This document shows positions 40,698-49,936 of a stretch of DNA of 64,000 nt, piece after piece; position 1 is the first letter of the stretch, and the number at the start of each line of letters is the position of its first letter. The notes beneath the pieces are model-generated. The model was not told the origin of the DNA, made no database searches, and saw only the letters and a list, made by a program, of their open reading frames with translations. Source of the stretch: Gp6-AA40 sp035711805 (lineage in GTDB: Bacteria > Acidobacteriota > Vicinamibacteria > Vicinamibacterales > UBA2999); NCBI GenBank assembly GCA_035711805.1, contig DASTBV010000033.1, positions 9,660 to 73,659 on the forward strand. The letters are read 5' to 3'. Both the position numbers and the translations under genes were made by a program.

Positions 40698-42296
40698 ATG
40701 CCCTCCTCCACGGCTCGGTCCTGTGCGACCGTTTCCGGCCGGCACATCGACGAGCTCTACACCGAAGAAAGCGTTTCCTCGCTCGACTACGCACGTGACC
40801 TCGCGGACCCGGGCCAGTTTCCATATACCCGCGGCATTCATCCCACCGGCTACCGCGGCAAGCTGTGGACGATGCGGCAGTTTGCAGGGTTCGGGACGCC
40901 GGAAGACACCAACGAGCGCTACAAGCAGCTGCTGAAGGCGGGCGGTACGGGACTCAGCGTCGCATTCGATCTGCCGACGCTCATGGGGCGCGATCCGGAT
41001 CACGATCTGTCGCGCGGGGAGGTTGGCAAATGTGGCGTCAACGTCACGTCGCTGGCCGACATGGAAATGCTTTTCGACGGCATCGACCTCGGCACGATTA
41101 CGACGTCGATGACGATCAATTCGCCGGCGTCGATGATCTTCGCCATGTATCTCGTCGTCGCCGAGCAGCAGGGCGCCGACTGGCGGACGCTGTCGGGGAC
41201 GATCCAGAACGACATCCTCAAGGAGTTCATCGCCCAGAAGGAGTTCATCTATCCGCCGCGCGCGTCGATGCGCCTCATCACCGATGTATTCGCCTTCTGT
41301 GCGGAGCGCGTGCCCAAATGGAACACGATCTCGGTGAGCGGCTATCACATCCGCGAAGCCGGCGCGACCGCCGCGCAGGAGCTCGCGTTCACGCTGCGCG
41401 ACGGCATCGAGTATGTGCAGTACGGTGTCGACGCGGGACTGGACGTCGACGCGTTCGCGCCGCGGATCTCGTTCTTCTTCAACTCGCATAGCGATTTCTT
41501 CGAGGAAATCGCCAAGTTTCGCGCCGCGCGCCGCATCTGGGCGCGCGTCATGCGCGACCGCTTCGGTGCCCGGAGTCCGCGGTCCTGGCAGCTGCGCTTC
41601 CACGCGCAGACGGCCGGCGTTTCGTTGACGGCGCAGCAGCCGTACAACAACGTCGTACGCACGGCGCTGCAGGCCATGGCGGCGGTCCTCGGCGGCACGC
41701 AGTCGCTGCATACCAACGCGCTCGACGAAGCGCTCGCGCTGCCGACGGCCGAGGCGGCGCGGCTGGCCCTCCGTACGCAGCAGATCATCGCGCACGAAAC
41801 CGGCGTCACGGACGTCGTGGACCCGTTCGGCGGGTCTTACTTCGTCGAGCGTTTGACGAGCGATCTCGAAGCAGAGGCACTCGAGTACTTCAGGACGATC
41901 GACGCCATGGGAGGCATGGTCGAGGCCATCGAGCGGGGCTTTCCGCAGCGTGAGATTGCCGAGAGCGCCTACCGGTTCCAACAGGCGGTCGAGGCGCGCG
42001 AGCGGGTCATCGTCGGCGTGAACGAGTTCATCACCGAGGATGAACCGCCTGTCGGCATCCTCTACATCGACGAATCGGCCGGCGAGAAACAGCTCGCCAA
42101 GCTCGACGCGCTGCGAGGAAGGCGCAATAACGTGCAGGTCCGGCACGCGCTCGACCGGCTGCGCACCGGTGCAACGGGCACTGACAATACAATGCCCTTG
42201 TTGCTTGATGCGGTGCGCGCGTACGCCACAATCGGAGAGATGTGCGACGCGCTGAGAGACGTCTGGGGCGAATACGTCGAGGAGGCGGTGATCTGA
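40698..42296 (+). CDS. Methylmalonyl-CoA mutase family, large (substrate-binding) subunit
   Basis: 532 aa, the TIM-barrel half of a split B12 mutase. Key residues of methylmalonyl-CoA mutase are kept: Tyr in HPTGYRGKLWTMRQ, Arg in SMRLITD and His in VSGYHIREAGAT. TQSLHTNALDEALALPT and VDPFGGSYFVE are family signatures. It should convert methylmalonyl-CoA and succinyl-CoA with adenosylcobalamin held by the next gene product. The chaperone MeaB is not in the window. TGATG links it to the B12 subunit. Confidence 0.94.
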   Translation: MPSSTARSCATVSGRHIDELYTEESVSSLDYARDLADPGQFPYTRGIHPTGYRGKLWTMRQFAGFGTPEDTNERYKQLLKAGGTGLSVAFDLPTLMGRDPDHDLSRGEVGKCGVNVTSLADMEMLFDGIDLGTITTSMTINSPASMIFAMYLVVAEQQGADWRTLSGTIQNDILKEFIAQKEFIYPPRASMRLITDVFAFCAERVPKWNTISVSGYHIREAGATAAQELAFTLRDGIEYVQYGVDAGLDVDAFAPRISFFFNSHSDFFEEIAKFRAARRIWARVMRDRFGARSPRSWQLRFHAQTAGVSLTAQQPYNNVVRTALQAMAAVLGGTQSLHTNALDEALALPTAEAARLALRTQQIIAHETGVTDVVDPFGGSYFVERLTSDLEAEALEYFRTIDAMGGMVEAIERGFPQREIAESAYRFQQAVEARERVIVGVNEFITEDEPPVGILYIDESAGEKQLAKLDALRGRRNNVQVRHALDRLRTGATGTDNTMPLLLDAVRAYATIGEMCDALRDVWGEYVEEAVI

Positions 42297-42724
42297 TGCC
42301 GACGATCCGTGTCGTCATCGCCAAGCCCGGACTCGACGGCCACGATCGCGGTGCCAAGGTCATCGCCCGGGCGCTTCGCGATGCCGGCATGGAAGTCATT
42401 TACACGGGGCTGCGGCAGACGCCGGAGCAGATCGTGGCGGCGGCGCTGCAGGAGGACGCGGACGTGATCGGCCTGTCGATCCTGTCGGGCGCGCACATGC
42501 ACATCTGTCCGCGGATCATGGAGCTCCTGCGCGAGCGGGGCATGGACGATGTCATGGTCGTGGTGGGCGGTATCATTCCGGATGTCGACATTCCGAAGCT
42601 CAATGCCATCGGCATCACCGGGATCTTCCTGCCCGGCACGCCGATGCAGGCGGTTGTCGAGTTCATTACGCGGCACGCGCGCGACCGCGCGGCGCTGTCG
42701 GAGAGCTCTGGAGCAAATCGGTGA
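42296..42724 (+). CDS. Cobalamin-binding small subunit of methylmalonyl-CoA mutase
   Basis: 142 aa. The B12-binding signature DxHxxG is DGHDRG in VVIAKPGLDGHDRGAKVIAR, and LSILSGAHMHICPRIM and VVVGGIIPD line the cobalamin tail pocket. It completes the split mutase. GGAGG (42281) and a TGATG overlap with the large subunit give coupled translation; its TGA overlaps GTG of the next gene. Confidence 0.95.
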   Translation: MPTIRVVIAKPGLDGHDRGAKVIARALRDAGMEVIYTGLRQTPEQIVAAALQEDADVIGLSILSGAHMHICPRIMELLRERGMDDVMVVVGGIIPDVDIPKLNAIGITGIFLPGTPMQAVVEFITRHARDRAALSESSGANR

Positions 42725-43461
42725 AGCGTAAGCTGCTGCTGGCCGACGACAGCGTGACGATCCAGCGCGTCGTCGAACTGACGTTCTCGGGTGAGGACAT
42801 CGACGTGGTGACCGTCAGCGACGGCGAGGAGGCGATCGCCCGCATGTCCGCCGACGCGCCGGATATCGTCCTGGCCGACATCGCGATGCCGAAGAAGAAC
42901 GGCTACGAGGTTGCGGCGTTCGTGAAGGAGCACCCGACGCTGGCGAAGGTGCCCGTGCTGCTGCTGGCCGGCGCGTTCGAGCCGGTGGACGAGGAGCGCG
43001 CCAGGCGGGTGAAATGCGACGGCGTGCTGGTCAAGCCGTTCGAGACCCACGAAGTGATCGCCCGGGTCCGTGAGCTGATTGACGGGGAGCGCCGGCCGGC
43101 GGCGGCGCCGGCAGCCGCGGCGCGGCCGCCCATCCCGGACGCGGTGGAGACCGTGAAAACGGATCGATCCGAGGAATCGCTCGACGAATACTTCGACCGG
43201 CTCGACGTGGCGTTCGCGACACGGGCGCAGACGCCGCCGCGGCCGTTTCCGCATCTGACGCCGCCGGCGCCGGCACCGCTGGCACAGGACACACCGTCCC
43301 CCTTCACAACGCCCGAACCCGAGTTCGAGGCCGAGCCGCGAAACCCGATTGCCGACCTGTTCAGGCTGTTTCTGGAGGTCGAGCAGGGTGAGCGCGACGC
43401 CTCCTCGGTGAACATCCCCGAGGAGATCGGCCGGCTGCGGAGGAGAAATAGAATCGAGTGA
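42721..43461 (+). CDS. Receiver-domain protein with Pro-rich C-terminal extension
   Basis: 246 aa. Residues 1-120 are a receiver (LLLADDSVTIQRVVELTF; Asp in IVLADIAMPKKNG; Lys in GVLVKPFE). There is no DNA-binding output: residues 125-210 are Ala/Pro-rich and disordered, and the end (NPIADLFRLFLEVEQGERD) is a predicted helix that may bind a partner. This layout fits a protein-interaction output, for example a scaffold. It lies between the mutase and valS genes with overlaps on both sides. Confidence 0.85.
   Translation: MKRKLLLADDSVTIQRVVELTFSGEDIDVVTVSDGEEAIARMSADAPDIVLADIAMPKKNGYEVAAFVKEHPTLAKVPVLLLAGAFEPVDEERARRVKCDGVLVKPFETHEVIARVRELIDGERRPAAAPAAAARPPIPDAVETVKTDRSEESLDEYFDRLDVAFATRAQTPPRPFPHLTPPAPAPLAQDTPSPFTTPEPEFEAEPRNPIADLFRLFLEVEQGERDASSVNIPEEIGRLRRRNRIE
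43449..43454 (+). promoter_or_regulatory. -10 box TAGAAT within the end of the receiver gene
   Basis: TAGAAT ends six bases before ATG 43461, giving valS a possible leaderless transcript of its own in addition to read-through. Confidence 0.5.
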
Positions 43462-46064
43462 TGCCGGACACGGATCAGCCGATCTCCCTGCCAGAGAAGC
43501 CGGCGCTGGAGGGCCTCGAGGCGAAATGGAACGCGCGTTGGGAAGAGAACGGCACGTATAGATTCGACCGCAGCCGCACGCGGCTGGACGTCTATTCCGT
43601 GGATACGCCGCCGCCAACGGTGAGCGGCTCGCTGCACATCGGCCACGTCTTTTCCTTCACCCACACCGACATCGTCGCCCGCTTTCAGCGCATGCGGGGC
43701 AGGGAAGTGTTCTATCCGATGGGCTGGGATGACAACGGCCTGCCCACGGAGCGCCGCGTGCAGAACTACTACGGCGTCAGGTGCGATCCGTCGCTGCCGT
43801 ACGATTCGTCGTTTCAGCCGCCGGAGAAGCCTCCCAAGCAGCCGATCTCCGTCTCGCGGCCGAACTTCATCGAGTTGTGCAATCGGCTGACGGTGGAAGA
43901 TGAGAAGGTCTTCGAGCAGCTGTGGCGGTACCTGGGTCTGTCGGTGGACTGGACGCGCACCTACGCCACCATCGGCCGCGCGGCGCAGCGCGTGTCGCAG
44001 GCGTCGTTTCTGCGGCTGCTGAAGCGCGGAGCCGCCTACCAGCTCGAAGCGCCGACGCTCTGGGATATCGATTTCCGGACGGCGGTCGCGCAGGCCGAGC
44101 TCGAAGACCGCGAGCAGCCGGGCGCGTACCACCGGATTCGGTTCGAGATTGCAGGGGGGCCTGAAGGCGGACACTACGCCGGCGACCGGTTCGTGGAGAT
44201 CGAGACGACCAGGCCGGAGCTGATTCCTGCCTGCGTGGCGCTTGTGGCGCATCCGGACGACCATCGGTATCGCCCGTTGTTTGGCAGGGACGTCGTCACG
44301 CCGCTGTTTGGCGTGTCCGTGCCGGTCAAAGCGCATCCGCTTGCCGATCCGGAAAAGGGCAGCGGCATCGCCATGATCTGCACGTTTGGCGACCTCACGG
44401 ACGTGACCTGGTGGCGCGAACTGTCGCTGCCCGTTCGTGCGGTCCTTCAGCCCAATGGTGCGTTCCGTCACCTGACCTGGGGTGGCGCCGGATGGGAGAC
44501 GCGTGACGCCGCGGCGGCGCAGGGCGCCTACGACCAACTGGTGAATCTGTCAGCGGCGAAGGCGCGCGCAAAGGTCGTCGAACTGCTCCAGCAGTCGGGC
44601 GATCTCATCGGCGAACCGAAGCCGATCACCCATCCGGTGAAGTTCTACGAGAAGGGCGATCGCCCGCTCGAGATCATCACCAGCCGACAGTGGTTCATCA
44701 AGACAATGGAGTTCCGGGACGCGCTGCTCGAACGAGGCCGCGAGCTGCAATGGCATCCGGAATATATGCGCCATCGCTATGACAACTGGGTGAACGGCCT
44801 GGCGGGCGACTGGTGCATCAGCCGGCAGCGGTTCTTCGGCGTGCCCTTCCCGGTGTGGTATCCGGTTACGGCCGACGGAAACCGCGACTACGCCCACCCA
44901 CTCGTGCCGGACGAGTCGCGTCTGCCGATCGACCCGTCGACCGACGTGCCGGATGGCTACACCGCGAGCCAGCGCGACCAGCCGAACGGTTTTGCCGGCG
45001 ATCCGGACGTGATGGATACGTGGGCAACGTCCTCGCTCACGCCGCAGGTCGCGGGCGGCTGGCTCGAGGATCCCGACCTGTTCTCGCGCGTGTTCCCGAT
45101 GGACCTGCGTCCGCAGGCGCACGACATCATCCGGACGTGGCTCTTCAGCACCGTGCTGCGTGCCGAGCTGGAACATCAGCAGTTGCCGTGGGCACATGCC
45201 GCGATTTCAGGCTTCGTGGTCGATCCGGACCGGAAGAAGATGTCGAAGTCCAAGGGGAACGTCATCACGCCGATGGCGCTGCTCGAGGAGCACGGCTCGG
45301 ACGGCGTGCGCTACTGGGCGGCCAACGGCCGGCCGGGCGCCGACACGACGTTCGATCCGGGACAGATGAAGGTCGGACGGCGGCTGGCGACGAAGATCCT
45401 GAACGCGTCGCGCTTCGCGCTGCTGCAGACGGAGCCGAAAGGCGACGTCACGGCGCCGCTCGACAAGGCGATGCTGCTCAACCTCGCGCGCCTCGTGACC
45501 TTTGCGACGCGGAAGCTGGAGGAGTACGACTACACCAGCGCGCTGAGCGAAATCGAGAAATCGTTCTGGAACTTCTGCGACGACTACATCGAGCTGGTGA
45601 AGGCGCGCCGCTACGGCGATTTCGGCGCCGACTCGGCGAGCTCCGCCAACGGCGCGCTGCTGGTGGCGCTGGAAACCTACCTTCGGCTCTTTGCGCCGTA
45701 TCTTCCGTTCGTCACGGAGGAAGTGTGGTCCTGGTGGCGCAGCGGCAGCGTGCACCGTGCTCCCTGGCCGGCTGCCGGTGCGCTGGAGCAGATCGCCGGT
45801 GAAGGCGCAGAGGCACGGTTCTACGTCGATGCGCAGCTGGCCAACGGTGAGATCCGCCGTGAGAAATCGCTGCAGGGAATGAAAATCAAGACCCCGGTCA
45901 ACGTCACGATCGCCGGCGACACCGACATGCTGAACAGCCTCAGGATGGTGCAGCTCGAGATCGGCTCGGCAAACACCGCGACCATCGTGTTCCAGCAGGG
46001 CGAGGCGCTTCAGGTTTCCGTCCTGCCATCCGAGGAGCCCGGCGGTTCCGAATCGCATCCGTGA
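43461..46064 (+). CDS. valS: Valyl-tRNA synthetase
   Basis: 867 aa. Class I signatures are GSLHIGHVFSFTHTD and RKKMSKSKGNVITP; the editing domain and zinc-free anticodon domain follow, without the long C-terminal coiled coil of the E. coli enzyme. FYPMGWDDNGLPTERRVQNY and ISRQRFFGVPFPVWY are family signatures. A GTG three bases earlier is possible, but ATG 43461 is preferred by distance to the -10 box. At 44160-44177 a degenerate GTAG hairpin is translated in the editing domain as GGPEGGHYAG. Confidence 0.96.
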   Translation: MPDTDQPISLPEKPALEGLEAKWNARWEENGTYRFDRSRTRLDVYSVDTPPPTVSGSLHIGHVFSFTHTDIVARFQRMRGREVFYPMGWDDNGLPTERRVQNYYGVRCDPSLPYDSSFQPPEKPPKQPISVSRPNFIELCNRLTVEDEKVFEQLWRYLGLSVDWTRTYATIGRAAQRVSQASFLRLLKRGAAYQLEAPTLWDIDFRTAVAQAELEDREQPGAYHRIRFEIAGGPEGGHYAGDRFVEIETTRPELIPACVALVAHPDDHRYRPLFGRDVVTPLFGVSVPVKAHPLADPEKGSGIAMICTFGDLTDVTWWRELSLPVRAVLQPNGAFRHLTWGGAGWETRDAAAAQGAYDQLVNLSAAKARAKVVELLQQSGDLIGEPKPITHPVKFYEKGDRPLEIITSRQWFIKTMEFRDALLERGRELQWHPEYMRHRYDNWVNGLAGDWCISRQRFFGVPFPVWYPVTADGNRDYAHPLVPDESRLPIDPSTDVPDGYTASQRDQPNGFAGDPDVMDTWATSSLTPQVAGGWLEDPDLFSRVFPMDLRPQAHDIIRTWLFSTVLRAELEHQQLPWAHAAISGFVVDPDRKKMSKSKGNVITPMALLEEHGSDGVRYWAANGRPGADTTFDPGQMKVGRRLATKILNASRFALLQTEPKGDVTAPLDKAMLLNLARLVTFATRKLEEYDYTSALSEIEKSFWNFCDDYIELVKARRYGDFGADSASSANGALLVALETYLRLFAPYLPFVTEEVWSWWRSGSVHRAPWPAAGALEQIAGEGAEARFYVDAQLANGEIRREKSLQGMKIKTPVNVTIAGDTDMLNSLRMVQLEIGSANTATIVFQQGEALQVSVLPSEEPGGSESHP
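44160..44177 (-). repeat. Degenerate GTAG hairpin inside valS
   Basis: GCCTGAAGGCGGACACTAC is nearly the same as the hairpin-plus-CTAC at 29366-29383, but the outer stem has decayed. It encodes a Gly-rich loop in the editing domain. Confidence 0.5.
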
Positions 46065-46915
46065 AGCGAGTCCCGTTCGAGCCGCTCGATCCCGGCGTCT
46101 ATCGCGAGCTGGTTCGGCGCGCGCTGGCGGAGGACTTCGGGTGGGGCGATGTGACGACCGAAGGGGTCATCGACGCGCAGCAGAGGGCCCGCGCGGTGAT
46201 CCTCGCCAAGTCCCCATGCGTCGTCGCCGGGCTGGAGATCGCCTCCGAGGCGTTCCGGCAGATGGATCCCAGCGTGGCGATCACCGTGCATCATGGCGAT
46301 GGCTCGCGGTGCGAGCCGGGAACGATCGTCGCCGAGTATCAGGGGCACGCCTCGGGTCTGCTGACCGCCGAACGAACGGCGCTCAACTTCCTGCAGCGGC
46401 TGTCCGGAACCGCGACGCTGACACGCCGTTTCGTCGACGCCGCCGCCGGACGCATCATCGTCCTCGACACGCGGAAGACGACGCCGCTCCTGCGCGCGCT
46501 CGAAAAGTACGCCGTCCGCGCCGGCGGAGGCGTCAATCACCGTTCGGGCCTGGACGACGGCATTCTGATCAAGGACAACCACGTCCGGCTTGCCGGGGGC
46601 GTCGTGAATGCCGTGACCCGGATGCGGAAGAAGAACCGGGAGATGCCGACCGAAGTCGAAGCCCAATCGCTTCAGCAGGTGGACGACGCGCTGAACGCCG
46701 GGGCCGATATCGTCCTCCTCGACAACCTCTCCACGCCGGACATCATCGCAGCGGTCCACAAATGCCGCGGGCGCGCGAAGACCGAGATCTCCGGCGGCGT
46801 CACGCTGGAGCGCATGGCCGAGCTGGCGGCCACCGGGGCGGATTACGTGTCCATCGGTGCATTGACGCACTCGGCGCCGGCCGTCGATCTCAGCTTCGAG
46901 ATCGAGCCGGTATAA
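46061..46915 (+). CDS. nadC: Nicotinate-nucleotide diphosphorylase (quinolinate phosphoribosyltransferase)
   Basis: 284 aa. Family signatures: ALAEDFGWGDVTTEGVI, LTAERTALNFLQRLSGTAT, IIVLDTRKTTPLLRALEKYA and GGVNHRSGLDDGILIKDNH. It makes nicotinate mononucleotide from quinolinate and PRPP in NAD synthesis. GTG 46061 overlaps the valS stop by GTGA. nadA and nadB are not in the window. Confidence 0.96.
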   Translation: MKRVPFEPLDPGVYRELVRRALAEDFGWGDVTTEGVIDAQQRARAVILAKSPCVVAGLEIASEAFRQMDPSVAITVHHGDGSRCEPGTIVAEYQGHASGLLTAERTALNFLQRLSGTATLTRRFVDAAAGRIIVLDTRKTTPLLRALEKYAVRAGGGVNHRSGLDDGILIKDNHVRLAGGVVNAVTRMRKKNREMPTEVEAQSLQQVDDALNAGADIVLLDNLSTPDIIAAVHKCRGRAKTEISGGVTLERMAELAATGADYVSIGALTHSAPAVDLSFEIEPV

Positions 46916-46916
46916 C
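46911..46916 (+). promoter_or_regulatory. -10 box TATAAC upstream of birA
   Basis: TATAAC ends ten bases before ATG 46927 and overlaps the nadC stop codon. Confidence 0.4.
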
Positions 46917-46926
46917 TTTCACCTGC

Positions 46927-47751
46927 ATGACGGCTCTGGGAAGTCCTCCGGCGCCCGTTCCGCTGCCGGGCGAGGTCGCTGCGGCTCTTGCCGCCGCCGG
47001 TCCCCGGCTGGGCCTCTTCGCCGATCGCATCCAGTGGTTCTCCGAGATCACGTCCACCAACGATGTGGTGACGACGCTGGCGGAGGCAGGAACCGCGGAA
47101 GGCGTCGTGGTGGCGGCGGACGCGCAGAACGCGGGACGCGGACGGTTCGGGCGCGACTGGGCATCGCCGCACGGGGCTGGCATCTACGCCAGCGTGCTGC
47201 TTCGGCCGCCGGCGGCCGCGCTGCGCCTCGTGACGATTGCCGCCGGTGTGGCGCTCGCCGATGGAGTCCGCGCGGCGACGGGATTGACCCTGCACCTGAA
47301 ATGGCCGAACGACCTCGTCGCCGACGGCGGTCCGGCGGCGCGAAAAATCGCCGGCATTCTGGCGGAAGGCGGGGCCGCTCCGGACGGCCATTCATGGGTA
47401 GTTCTTGGATTCGGGATCAACGTGCTGACCGCCTCGCTGCCGCGCGAGGTCGGACGGCGCGCCTCGTCGCTCGAGCAGGAACTCGGCCGGCCCGTCGATC
47501 GCGGACTCGTGTTTGCCGAGTGCCTGGCCGCGCTCGCCGCGCGGTATCGGCAGTTGCAGGAAGGCGCAACGGCGCGCGTGGTCGCGGATTGGCGCGTGAA
47601 CGCCGCCACCACGCTGGGCCGGCCAGTTGAATGGAACGACGGCGCCGACCGGCAGGGAGTCGCCGTGGACGTTGACGAGCACGGATCCTTGATCGTTCGC
47701 AGCGATTCCGGAACCGTCAGGATCATCTCGGGGGAAGTGCGGTGGCTGTAA
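46927..47751 (+). CDS. birA: Biotin--[acetyl-CoA-carboxylase] ligase
   Basis: 274 aa. The ligase core shows ITSTNDVV (biotin pocket), GRGRFGRDWASP (the GRGRxGRxW adenylate loop) and LKWPNDLVADG. There is no N-terminal winged helix, so it is a class I ligase without repressor function. It attaches biotin to carboxyl carrier proteins. ATG 46927 is chosen because the upstream open frame is a shadow of nadC. Its end overlaps the next gene by ten bases. Confidence 0.94.
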   Translation: MTALGSPPAPVPLPGEVAAALAAAGPRLGLFADRIQWFSEITSTNDVVTTLAEAGTAEGVVVAADAQNAGRGRFGRDWASPHGAGIYASVLLRPPAAALRLVTIAAGVALADGVRAATGLTLHLKWPNDLVADGGPAARKIAGILAEGGAAPDGHSWVVLGFGINVLTASLPREVGRRASSLEQELGRPVDRGLVFAECLAALAARYRQLQEGATARVVADWRVNAATTLGRPVEWNDGADRQGVAVDVDEHGSLIVRSDSGTVRIISGEVRWL

Positions 47752-48455
47752 CGGACATGGCGGAGTACTGCCGCCAGCTCGAAGATTATCTCTGCCGCAA
47801 GAACGACGGGCACCTGATCCGGATCGTCGGCCCCGCCTTCGAACAGGTCTGCGGGTGGGCGGACCGTGGCGTGCCGCTGAAAGTTGCGCAACGGGGGATC
47901 GACCGCTATTTCGAGCGCTACTACAGCAAGGGCCCGCGGCGGCGTCCGGTGCACATTCAGTCCTGCGAGGCGGACGTCTTCGACGTCTTCGACGAGTGGC
48001 GGCGCGCGGTCGGAGTACCGATCCGCGAACCCGATGTCGATGACCCCGACGCCGAGACCGATCTGTCGCGGCGGCACGGATCGCTGCCGGCCCACCTCGA
48101 TCGTGTGATCGCGCGACTGACGATGCTGCGCGGCGGAGAGGACCGCTCGCTGGATGACGTGCTCGATCGGCTGGTGCGCGAGCTGGATGCGGCCCGGGCT
48201 GGAGCCAGGGGACTGCGCGGTGAGACACGCGCGGCGTTTCTCGAGCGCCTGAGCGCGCTCGATGCCGACTTGATGGATGCCGCGCGCGCGCGCAGCGGCG
48301 CGGAGCTGCTGCGCCAGATCGACGCCGAGGCAGACGAGGAGCTGACGCCGTTCCGCGAGCGGATGGCCCCGCCGGTCTTCGAACGATCCCGCCGGGCGGC
48401 GGCCGATCGGCTGCTTCGCGAGCGCCGTCGGATTCCGGTGATTAGCTTCATGTAG
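47742..48455 (+). CDS. Conserved alpha-helical protein of unknown function
   Basis: 237 aa. No family recognised. The first third (YCRQLEDYLCRKNDGHLIRI; GIDRYFERYYSKGPRRRPVH) has a compact helical look, the rest is Arg/Ala/Asp-rich helix. No signal or membrane segment. GGGGGAA precedes GTG 47742; ATG 47757 is an alternative. The stop TAG is part of the GTAG of a REP-like element, so the last residues (SFM) may not be the ancestral end. It sits in the birA operon, but nothing ties it to biotin. Confidence 0.7.
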   Translation: MAVTDMAEYCRQLEDYLCRKNDGHLIRIVGPAFEQVCGWADRGVPLKVAQRGIDRYFERYYSKGPRRRPVHIQSCEADVFDVFDEWRRAVGVPIREPDVDDPDAETDLSRRHGSLPAHLDRVIARLTMLRGGEDRSLDDVLDRLVRELDAARAGARGLRGETRAAFLERLSALDADLMDAARARSGAELLRQIDAEADEELTPFRERMAPPVFERSRRAAADRLLRERRRIPVISFM

Positions 48456-48474
48456 TGTCCGCCTTCAGGCGGAC
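48452..48474 (+). repeat. REP-like GTAG hairpin supplying a stop codon
   Basis: GTAG (48452-48455), one base, then GTCCGCCTTCAGGCGGAC. It is identical to 19856-19878. TAG 48453-48455 is the stop of the preceding gene. Confidence 0.75.
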
Positions 48475-48504
48475 GTCGCAAGGCGCGCCCCACGATCGAT
48501 CGAG

Positions 48505-49824
48505 ATGCAACCCGGCACCCTGCTCACGCTCGACATCGAGAAACCCGCCGCCGGCGGGCGGATGCTGGCGCGTCATCACGGCCACGTGGTTCTCGTCTGG
48601 GGCGCGATTCCGGGCGAGCGCGTGAGCGCCCGTGTCGAGCGAGCCGGTAAGGGCGTGATCTTCGCCGACACGGCGCAGGTGCTCAGCGCATCGCCGGATC
48701 GTCGAGCTGACGCCGGCGACTGGCGCTGCGGCGGAAACATGCTCGCCTTCATCGACTATCCGAGGCAGCTGCAGCTCAAGGGACAGATCATTCAAGACGC
48801 GCTCGCGCGAATCGGTCGTGTACCGCTGGCGGCGCCGCCGGAGGTCATGGGCTCGCCCGAGCATGGCTACCGCATGCGCGCGCGTCTGCACGCGGCGAAC
48901 GGCCGCGTCGGTTTCTATCGAGAGGGGACGCACGTGCTGTGCGGCGCGGCGCCGACGCGCCAGCTCGCGGATGCGACCAACGCCTGGCTCGCCCGGGTCG
49001 AGGAACTGCTCGTGCGCCACTCCCTTGCGGGGCTTGCGGCCGTCGAAGTGTCCGAGAACATCGGCGGCACCGAGCGCGCGTGTCACGTCGAGCTGCAGGC
49101 GGGCGTGGATACCTCCGGCTACAAGGCGCTTGCCGAAGGGCTCACCGGGCTTTCCGCGGCGCGCGCCGACCGTGCCGGCGTCGAGGTGCTGGCGGGTGCG
49201 CCAGTCGTCGTCGATTCATTAGCCATCCCGGGCACCCCTGACGGGGCGCCCTACGCAGGGCACCCGTTCAAGGGTGCCGCAGTCCGCCTGCAGCGCGACG
49301 TGCGGGCGTTCTTTCAGGGGAACCGCTTCCTGCTCGAACCGCTGGTCCAGCGCGTGGGCTCGCTCGTCGGAACAGGACCGGTGATCGACCTCTACGCGGG
49401 CGTCGGGTTGTTCGGCTTGTCGCTCGCCGCGGCCGGTGCGCCGCGCGTCATCGTCGTCGAAGGCGATCCGGTGAGCGGCGCGGACCTCACGCGGAACGCG
49501 GCGCCGTTCGGCGATCGTGTCCGCGTCGAACGCCGCAGCGTCGAACAGTTTCTCGCGCTGGTTCGCGACCGGAACGAAGACGTGACCGGCGTGACCGTGA
49601 TCGTCGATCCGCCCCGCACGGGAATGACCCGCGAGGCGCTTGCCGGCACCATCGCGCATCGCCCGGGCCGCATCGTCTACGTCTCGTGCGACGTGGCCAC
49701 GTTCGCCCGCGACTCACGCACGCTGATTGACGCAGGCTACGAGCTGGGTGAGCTGAACGGCGTCGACCTGTTTCCCAACACCGCGCACGTCGAGTCGGTG
49801 GCTCTATTTACACGGGTTCAATAG
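48505..49824 (+). CDS. TrmA/RlmD-like RNA m5U methyltransferase without full Fe-S cysteines
   Basis: 439 aa. A TRAM domain (residues 1-60) precedes the methyltransferase: VIDLYAGVGLFGLSLAAAGA (SAM motif I), VDPPRTGM, catalytic Cys in IVYVSCDVATFARD and LFPNTAHVESV. RlmD has four cysteines for a [4Fe-4S] cluster in a CGGC context; here that place is WRCGGNML and the first Cys is absent, so the cluster is probably lost. Residues about 243-258 (IPGTPDGAPYAGHPFKGA) are coded by two GTAG-type hairpins. The C-terminal TRVQ and stop lie in a word repeat. Confidence 0.88.
   Translation: MQPGTLLTLDIEKPAAGGRMLARHHGHVVLVWGAIPGERVSARVERAGKGVIFADTAQVLSASPDRRADAGDWRCGGNMLAFIDYPRQLQLKGQIIQDALARIGRVPLAAPPEVMGSPEHGYRMRARLHAANGRVGFYREGTHVLCGAAPTRQLADATNAWLARVEELLVRHSLAGLAAVEVSENIGGTERACHVELQAGVDTSGYKALAEGLTGLSAARADRAGVEVLAGAPVVVDSLAIPGTPDGAPYAGHPFKGAAVRLQRDVRAFFQGNRFLLEPLVQRVGSLVGTGPVIDLYAGVGLFGLSLAAAGAPRVIVVEGDPVSGADLTRNAAPFGDRVRVERRSVEQFLALVRDRNEDVTGVTVIVDPPRTGMTREALAGTIAHRPGRIVYVSCDVATFARDSRTLIDAGYELGELNGVDLFPNTAHVESVALFTRVQ
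49231..49277 (-). repeat. Pair of REP-like hairpins inside the TrmA-like gene
   Basis: GGCACCCC/GGGGCGCC (49231-49250) with CTAC at 49251-49254, then GGCACCC/GGGTGCC (49259-49277). The arms are nearly those of the intergenic element at 20693-20713. The insertion keeps the frame and adds about 16 residues before the FFQGNRF motif. Confidence 0.7.
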
Positions 49825-49936
49825 GTTCAGTAGGTTCAATGGGTTCAATAGGTTCGGTGCTTCAATGGGTTTAAGCGGTGCACGAGGTTCATTCCCTCTG
49901 AACCGTCTGCACCCGGTGAACCCGTTGAACCTAAGT
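49814..49936. repeat. GGTTCAAT word repeat with complementary half (family G)
   Basis: Five or more GGTTCAATAG/GGGTTCAAT units follow and include the stop of the methyltransferase gene; TTCATTCCCTCTGAACC, ACCCGGTGAACCCGTTGAACC form the complementary half. It separates convergent genes. Confidence 0.75.
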
